From the NCBI GenBank assembly GCA_023423795.1, contig JAFAEX010000026.1, positions 1-64,000 on the forward strand: a stretch of DNA of 64,000 nt, written 5' to 3'. Positions 59,543 through 64,000 of the stretch are shown here, piece after piece. The stretch is from Chloroflexota bacterium (lineage in GTDB: Bacteria > Chloroflexota > Chloroflexia > Thermomicrobiales > UBA6265). The notes beneath the pieces were generated by a model. It ran no database searches and was not told where the DNA came from. It was given only the letters and a program-made list of their open reading frames with translations. Numbering within the stretch: position 1 is the stretch's first letter; each line of letters opens with the position of its first letter. The position numbers and the translations under genes were made by a program.

Positions 59543-60835
59543 TCAGCCGCGCAACTTGCGCGCGCCGAAGAGATCGGACAGCAACCGCTTCTTCGGCAGC
59601 GCGGCGGCCATCCCGAGCATCTTCTTCTGCTTCTCGCCCTTGGGCGTGCCGTCCACCGTCAGGTACTCGCCGAGCATCGACGCCAGCACCGCCGGGTATT
59701 CCCGCAGCAGGTGCGGCCGGTCGTGGGCAAACGGCGTGACGTTCCGGATCTTCTTCAGATCCTTCATCACCACGCTGTCGTCGAGCAGCTCCCGGTAGCG
59801 CGAAAGCGAGGCAGCCGAAAAATCGCCTCGTTCCTTCGCTTCGACCACGGCCTGCGCGGCGAGTTTGCCGGAAAGCATCGCGAGGTTCGCGCCCTCCCGG
59901 TTGAGCGGATTGACGAACCCGGCGGCGTCGCCCACCACGAGCACGCCGTCGCCGAAGATCTTCGGCATCCGGTCGTAGCCGCCTTCCGGGATCAGGTGGC
60001 CGGAGTACTCCAGCGTCTCGCCGCCCTGGATCAGCGGCGCGATCGCCGGGTGCTTCTTGAAGCGGTCCAGCATGTCGTTGACGTTGTAGCCCGTCTCGAT
60101 CAAGTCCCCGAGCAGCGCGCCGGTGCCGATCGAAATACTCTCCTTGTTCGTATAGATAAAGCCGTACCCGAGCAGGTTCCGGGTGGACTCCCCGAAGATC
60201 TCCAGCGCCGTGCCGAGGCCGCTCGGGAGGGCGAACCGGTCCTCGATCTTCTCGGCGGGAAGCGCGATCAATTCCTTGGCGACCAGCGCCTGGTCCAGCG
60301 GCTTCCATTCGGAATGCAGCCCGGCCTTCTGCCCGAGCAGCGAGTTCGCGCCGTCGGCGAGCACCACGCAGTGCGCGCGCAACTCGCCGTCCGGATCGCC
60401 CGTCGTCACCCCGACGATGCGCCCGTCCTCCCAGATGACGTCCGTCACCGTGAACTCGCTGTACACCTCGGCGCCGGCCGCTTCGGCGGTCTCCGCATGC
60501 CAGCGGTCGAACGGCGAGCGCAGGACCGAATAGGCGTTGTAGGGCGGACGGCTGAACGTGTCGGAACGGTAGGTCAGCCCGATGGAATCGTCGCCGGTGA
60601 GGACGACGTAGCGCTGCTCGATGATCGGACGCTCCAGCGGAGCCTCGGCCTCGAAACCGGGGATCATCGCCTCGGTCGGCTCCCGGTAGAGGATGCCACC
60701 CCAGACGTTCTTCGCGCCCGGGAACTGCCCGCGCTCCAGCACGACGACCGAGAGGCCGGCGTTTGCCATCTCGCGGGCGGCGGTGATGCCCGCCGGCCCC
60801 GCGCCGACAACGATCGCGTCGAACGCCTCGTCCAT
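59543..60835 (-). CDS. fixC: FixC-like FAD-dependent oxidoreductase (ETF:quinone oxidoreductase family)
   Basis: A 430-residue flavoprotein. FAD motif DAIVVGAGPAGITAAREMANAGLSVVVLERG; KNVWGGILYREPTEAM, LADGANSLLGQKAGL, GYGFIYTNKESISIGTGALLGDL and FGDGVLVVGDAAGFVNPLNREGANLAM are FixC landmarks. FixC passes electrons from an electron-transfer flavoprotein to quinone. Its partners FixA, FixB and FixX are not in the window. An acyl-CoA dehydrogenase gene diverges on the other side of the gap and may be a source of such electrons. ATG 60835 is chosen; a GTG two codons earlier is possible. Confidence 0.9.
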   Translation of the reverse strand: MDEAFDAIVVGAGPAGITAAREMANAGLSVVVLERGQFPGAKNVWGGILYREPTEAMIPGFEAEAPLERPIIEQRYVVLTGDDSIGLTYRSDTFSRPPYNAYSVLRSPFDRWHAETAEAAGAEVYSEFTVTDVIWEDGRIVGVTTGDPDGELRAHCVVLADGANSLLGQKAGLHSEWKPLDQALVAKELIALPAEKIEDRFALPSGLGTALEIFGESTRNLLGYGFIYTNKESISIGTGALLGDLIETGYNVNDMLDRFKKHPAIAPLIQGGETLEYSGHLIPEGGYDRMPKIFGDGVLVVGDAAGFVNPLNREGANLAMLSGKLAAQAVVEAKERGDFSAASLSRYRELLDDSVVMKDLKKIRNVTPFAHDRPHLLREYPAVLASMLGEYLTVDGTPKGEKQKKMLGMAAALPKKRLLSDLFGARKLRG

Positions 60836-61004
60836 GTCCACCCCGTGCCCGAGCGCCCCGCGTCCCGGCTCCAGCGAAAATCCTCGTCGATGCCGCGATC
60901 ATGCATCGCTGGATCGCGGCGGGTCAAACACGCGACACGTTGCACGGAGAACGGCCGGCGATTCGTGCGCCAGCGCGCGGCACGCCTCGAACGAGCCACG
61001 GTGT

Positions 61005-61104
61005 CCGCCTCACAGTCATCCCGAGCCAGTCGAGGGATCTCGTCGTTCTCTGAGTGCGCGCTGGACCGAGATCCCTCGACAGGCTCGGGATGACTGTGAG
61101 GCGG
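61005..61104. repeat. Dispersed inverted repeat, copy 5 (longest arms)
   Basis: The inverse symmetry extends beyond the family core: CCGCCTCACAGTCATCCCGAG at the left is exactly inverted at the right (CTCGGGATGACTGTGAGGCGG, listed here as its two parts CTCGGGATGAC and TGTGAGGCGG). Inside are AGTCGAGGGATCTCG and CGAGATCCCTCGACAGG. It sits in the 436-base gap between the divergent fixC-like and acyl-CoA dehydrogenase genes; the remainder of that gap holds only the promoter at 61154. Confidence 0.9.
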
Positions 61105-61153
61105 GTTCAGGACGACGGAGCGAGGGCCGGTGAGCCGATTCGTCTGCGCCCGA

Positions 61154-61183
61154 TTGGCCGCACAAAATCGCGGGTCTTATACT
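61154..61183 (+). promoter_or_regulatory. Promoter candidate for the acyl-CoA dehydrogenase gene
   Basis: TTGGCC (61154-61159), 18-base spacer, TATACT (61178-61183). Start near 61190, leader about 80 bases to ATG 61272. Confidence 0.45.
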
Positions 61184-61271
61184 GTGCGGCGCGCAACAAC
61201 ACGCGGCGCCGAAATGGCATGCCGCGCGGGCGGGCAGCAACCCCGCGACCAGGTGAAGGGCAGGCGACGGG

Positions 61272-62495
61272 ATGAACTTCGACCTCAACGAGGAGCAGAT
61301 CCAGGTTCGCGACATGGTGCGCGAGTTCGCCGCGCGCGAGGTGGCGCCCCACATCCGCGAATGGGACGCCAAGGGCGAGTTCCATCCCGAGGTGCTGGCC
61401 CGCATGGGCGAACTCGGCCTGCTCGGCCTGCCGATCCCCGAAGAATACGGCGGCGCGGGGATGGACTACGTCTCCCTCGCTCTGGCCTGCGCCGAACTGG
61501 AGTACGTCGATACGTTCATGCGCGTCATCATGAGCGTGCACGTCGGCCTCAACAGTCTCGCGCTGCTCCAGTGGGCCAACGAGGAGCAGAAGCAGCGCTG
61601 GCTCGTGCCGCAGGCCAGGGGCGAGAAGATCGCCACCTTCGGCCTCACCGAGCCTAACGCCGGCTCCGACGCCGGTTCGATCGAGTCCACCTACGTCAAG
61701 GACGGCGACGACTACATCCTCAACGGCGCGAAGATGTGGATCTCGCTGGCCGCCGTCGCCGACCACTTCCTCGTCTTCGCCTCCGGCGACCGCTCCAAGG
61801 GCACCAGGGCGATCACCGCCTTCATGCTGGAGCGCGGCATGGAGGGCTTCACCACCGGCACGATCAAGGGCAAGTTGGGCGTCCGCGCCGGCAACACGGG
61901 CGAACTGGCGTTCAACAACGTGCGCGTCCCCGCCTTCAACCGCATCGGCGAAGAGGGCGAAGGCTTCAAGATCGCCATGTCCTGCATCGACCAGGGCCGC
62001 TTCACGGTCGGCGCGGGCGCGATCGGGCTGATCAAGGCGTGCCTCGACGCCAGCGTGAAGTACGCCAACGAGCGGCAGGCGTTCGGCGGCCCGATCGGCA
62101 ACCTCCAGCTCGTCAAGCAGATGATCGCCAAGATGGTCGCCGGCTATGAATGCTCCTACCTGCTCAACATGCAGGCCGCCGAGCTCAAGAACCGCGGCAT
62201 CCGCAATACCCGCGAAACCTCGCTGGCCAAGTGGTACGCCTGCGACGCGGCGCACCAGGCCTCGGACGACGCGATCCAGGTCCACGGCTCCTACGGGTTC
62301 TCCAACGAGTACCCGGTCGAGCGGTTCTGGCGCAACGCCCGCGGCGCGGTCATCTACGAAGGCACCCGCGAGATCCACACCCTGCTCCAGGCCGACTACG
62401 CCCTCGGCTACCGGCAGGACAAGCCGCTGCGCTGCCCGCAGCCACCGGCGGCCGGGTTTGCGGCCGACCGCGAGCCGGCGCTGGCCGCCGACTAG
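61272..62495 (+). CDS. Acyl-CoA dehydrogenase
   Basis: A 407-residue flavoenzyme that forms the alpha,beta double bond of acyl-CoA. FGLTEPNAGSDAGS and NGAKMWISLAAVADHFLVFA are FAD/substrate motifs, FGGPIGNLQLVKQMIAKM lies at the dimer interface, and the catalytic Glu363 is in VIYEGTREIHTLLQADYALG. It carries about 20 extra residues after the usual end (PLRCPQPPAAGFAAD...). Electrons would go to ETF, then perhaps the FixC-like protein nearby. Acyl chain length is not readable. It is separated from the thiolase gene by a likely terminator. Confidence 0.94.
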   Translation: MNFDLNEEQIQVRDMVREFAAREVAPHIREWDAKGEFHPEVLARMGELGLLGLPIPEEYGGAGMDYVSLALACAELEYVDTFMRVIMSVHVGLNSLALLQWANEEQKQRWLVPQARGEKIATFGLTEPNAGSDAGSIESTYVKDGDDYILNGAKMWISLAAVADHFLVFASGDRSKGTRAITAFMLERGMEGFTTGTIKGKLGVRAGNTGELAFNNVRVPAFNRIGEEGEGFKIAMSCIDQGRFTVGAGAIGLIKACLDASVKYANERQAFGGPIGNLQLVKQMIAKMVAGYECSYLLNMQAAELKNRGIRNTRETSLAKWYACDAAHQASDDAIQVHGSYGFSNEYPVERFWRNARGAVIYEGTREIHTLLQADYALGYRQDKPLRCPQPPAAGFAADREPALAAD

Positions 62496-62516
62496 GCTTC
62501 GCAACGACCGACGATC

Positions 62517-62549
62517 GCGGCCCGGCGGGTGTCATCCCGACCGGGCCGC
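62517..62549 (+). terminator. Intrinsic terminator candidate after the acyl-CoA dehydrogenase gene
   Basis: GCGGCCCGG (62517-62525) pairs with CCGGGCCGC (62541-62549) around a 15-base loop; GCCCGTTTTC follows. Moderate because the T-tract is short and displaced. Confidence 0.45.
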
Positions 62550-62643
62550 GCCCGTTTTCACCCAACGATTGCCGCTCCCGGCGGCAGCGCCGATACTCGC
62601 GGCAGCACGAACTCCGGCCGATCGCGAAAGGCAAGGCCCCACC

Positions 62644-63843
62644 GTGGCAGGCGAAACCCGTACCCAGAGCGTCATCCTCGGCGGCGCGCGCACCCCGTTC
62701 GGCAGGCTGAACGGCGCACTCGCCAGCAAGAGCGCGGTCGAACTCGGCGGCATCGCGCTTTCCTGCGCCGTCGAGCGGGCCGGCGTCTCGAAGGACGACA
62801 TCCAGAACACGATCATGGGCCAGGTTCTGCAGGGCGGCGCCGGCCAGAACCCGGCGCGGCAGGCGGGATTCCTCGCCGGGTTCGACAAGACGGTACCGGC
62901 GGAGACAATCAACCGCGTCTGCGGCAGCGGGATGCGCGCCGTCACCCTCGCCGATTCGCTGATCCGGGCCGGCGATTTCGCGGTCATCGCCGCCGGCGGC
63001 ATGGAGTCGATGTCGCAGGCGCCCTACCTCGTGCGCGGCGCGCGCGCCGGGCTGCGCATGGGCGATGCGGCCTTCGAGGACTCGATGGTCCACGACGGGC
63101 TGACCTGCGCGGTCGCCGGTTGCCACATGGGTATCCACGGCGGCGCGGTCGCCGCCGAAGAGAACGTCGGCCGGGAGGAGCAGGACGCCTGGGCGCTGCG
63201 CTCCCACCAACGAGCCATCGCCGCGCAGGATACGGGTCTGTTCGACGCCGAAATCGTCGCGGTCGAGATCAAGGACCGCAAGAGCGCCACCGTGATCGAT
63301 CGCGACGAATCGCCCCGCCGGGACACGTCCGCCGAGGCGCTCGCGAAACTGCGGCCGGCGTTCGATCCCGCCCATGCCGTCACCGCCGGCAACGCGCCGG
63401 GCGTCAACGACGGCGCGGCGGCGATGGTCGTCACCAGCGCAACCTGGGCCGAGGAGCGCGGGCTGCGGCCACTCGCGACCGTCCTCGGGCACGGCGCGGC
63501 GGCGTGGGATGTCCCCTACCTCGCCTGGACGCCGGCGATGGCCGCCGCCAACGCGCTGGAACGGGCGGGGCTGACCGCGGCCGACGTCGATCTCTGGGAG
63601 ATCAACGAGGCGTTCGCCAGCGTGCCGATCGTCTCGGCGCGGCGGCTCGGTGTCGATCACGAAAAGGTCAACGTCAACGGCGGCGCGGTCGCCCTCGGCC
63701 ACCCCATCGGCGCATCCGGCGCGCGGGTGATCCTGACGCTGATCCACGAACTGCGGCGGCGCGGCGGCGGCATCGGATGCGCCGCGATCTGCTCCGGCGG
63801 CGGCGGCGGCGACGCCATCGTTCTCCGGGTCGATGCCGCGTGA
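62644..63843 (+). CDS. Acetyl-CoA acetyltransferase (thiolase)
   Basis: A 399-residue thiolase. [19 protein letters not shown] start, acyl-carrying Cys93 in [29 protein letters not shown], His353 in [17 protein letters not shown] and Cys383 in [14 protein letters not shown], the latter replacing the usual CxGGGQG with a Gly-rich loop. It condenses two acetyl-CoA or cleaves 3-ketoacyl-CoA. GTG 62644; the ribosome-binding site is weak. The stop codon overlaps the next start (GTGA), coupling it to a gamma carbonic anhydrase-like protein. Confidence 0.93.
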   Translation: MAGETRTQSVILGGARTPFGRLNGALASKSAVELGGIALSCAVERAGVSKDDIQNTIMGQVLQGGAGQNPARQAGFLAGFDKTVPAETINRVCGSGMRAVTLADSLIRAGDFAVIAAGGMESMSQAPYLVRGARAGLRMGDAAFEDSMVHDGLTCAVAGCHMGIHGGAVAAEENVGREEQDAWALRSHQRAIAAQDTGLFDAEIVAVEIKDRKSATVIDRDESPRRDTSAEALAKLRPAFDPAHAVTAGNAPGVNDGAAAMVVTSATWAEERGLRPLATVLGHGAAAWDVPYLAWTPAMAAANALERAGLTAADVDLWEINEAFASVPIVSARRLGVDHEKVNVNGGAVALGHPIGASGARVILTLIHELRRRGGGIGCAAICSGGGGGDAIVLRVDAA

Positions 63844-64000
63844 GCGAACCGACCATCCTGCCCTTCGATGGCGTCTGGCCGACGATCGCCGACGATGCGT
63901 GGATCGCGCGCGGCGCGGTGATCGTCGGCGACGTGCGGATCGGGCCGGGCGCGAGCGTCTGGTACAACGCCGTCGTCCGCGGCGACGTCGCGCCGGTCAC
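63840..64000 (+). CDS. Gamma carbonic anhydrase-like protein, 5' part only
   Basis: The first 53 codons of a gene cut by the window end. [50 protein letters not shown] is the N-terminal part of the left-handed beta-helix hexapeptide-repeat family (YrdA/CaiE/gamma-CA), with the GDVxIGxxxSVWyNxVxRGDv signature. The zinc His residues would lie further downstream. It overlaps the thiolase stop by four bases. Confidence 0.88.
   Translation, partial: MSEPTILPFDGVWPTIADDAWIARGAVIVGDVRIGPGASVWYNAVVRGDVAPV

Noticed and set aside
59306..61093. 595-residue plus-strand open frame opposite fixC
   Set aside because: Antisense to a flavoprotein gene with intact FAD motifs and spans a dispersed repeat; no domain seen.
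62526..62540. GTCATCCCGA in the terminator loop as another dispersed repeat copy
   Set aside because: Only ten bases match and there is no inverted partner; it is probably chance.

Overview
The window is about 64 kb of very GC-rich bacterial DNA, roughly 70% GC by eye, densely packed with short gaps, frequent 1-4 base stop/start overlaps and many GTG starts. The best guess is a chromosomal segment of a Thermomicrobia-like Chloroflexota. Reasons: exported binding proteins with twin-arginine leaders preceded by a short N-terminal extension; cysteine-rich and K/R-tailed secreted proteins whose N-termini read like 'DDRRFD..AR..' followed by an RR export signal; and an ABC-transporter and carbohydrate-acid gene repertoire usual in that class. 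A high-GC actinobacterium is the main alternative. No phage, intact transposase, CRISPR array or replication origin was seen.

Layout. 34-3768: a bacterial release-factor-like protein (minus strand), a small charged protein, an SH3-type membrane protein, then tyrA-aroQ (prephenate dehydrogenase and chorismate mutase). 3769-4381: an unusual long imperfect inverted repeat plus a promoter. 4382-15320: a ten-gene sugar cluster (CUT1-type importer without ATPase, two different GH4 NAD-dependent glycosidases, two PfkB kinases, DeoR repressor, amidohydrolase, SIS isomerase). 15447-16477: peroxiredoxin and DsbA-like thiol oxidoreductase. 16535-26551: oligopeptide-type importer (binding protein and two permeases, no ATPases), glucarate dehydratase-like enolase, RraA-like aldolase, LLM flavin oxidoreductase, TPP-dependent carboligase and a hydroxyacid dehydrogenase-like protein; together these look like an acid-sugar (hexarate) utilisation region. 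26552-30182: long gap, a 671-residue cysteine-rich secreted protein, a decayed serine recombinase and tRNA-Arg(UCU). 30183-38062: deacetylase, two PLP enzymes, ADP-ribosylglycohydrolase, FUSC-type transporter, TIM-barrel protein and a secreted protein with a low-GC core. 38192-44762: a secreted K/R-tailed protein, rhamnulokinase, glucosamine-6-P deaminase, serine hydrolase and UV endonuclease. 44889-49251: a complete polyamine/iron-type ABC importer. 49927-53928: SDR, cytidine deaminase, thioesterase, MoeB-rhodanese. 54071-59096: tctCBA and a PBP4-type peptidase. 59543-64000: FixC-like flavoprotein, acyl-CoA dehydrogenase, thiolase and the start of a gamma carbonic anhydrase.

How the parts work together. 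The central theme is uptake of oligosaccharides and sugar acids followed by cytosolic cleavage and entry into central metabolism. The first cluster pairs import with two GH4 enzymes carrying different four-residue signatures (CHGV and CHSV), then phosphorylation and isomerisation under DeoR control. The second pairs an importer with an enolase-superfamily dehydratase, a possible RraA-type aldolase, a carboligase and a reductase. Both importers lack their own ATPase genes here.

Non-coding structure is rich. There are five dispersed copies of one inverted repeat (core GTCATCCCGAG...CTCGGGATGAC), a GAGTGGC-type hairpin array inside an ABC operon, a GCGCGATGAATCGCGC inverted repeat, a perfect 16-bp hairpin in an otherwise empty gap, and the long 3864-4130 inverted repeat upstream of the sugar operon. 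All function calls rest on reading the sequence; no database search was possible.
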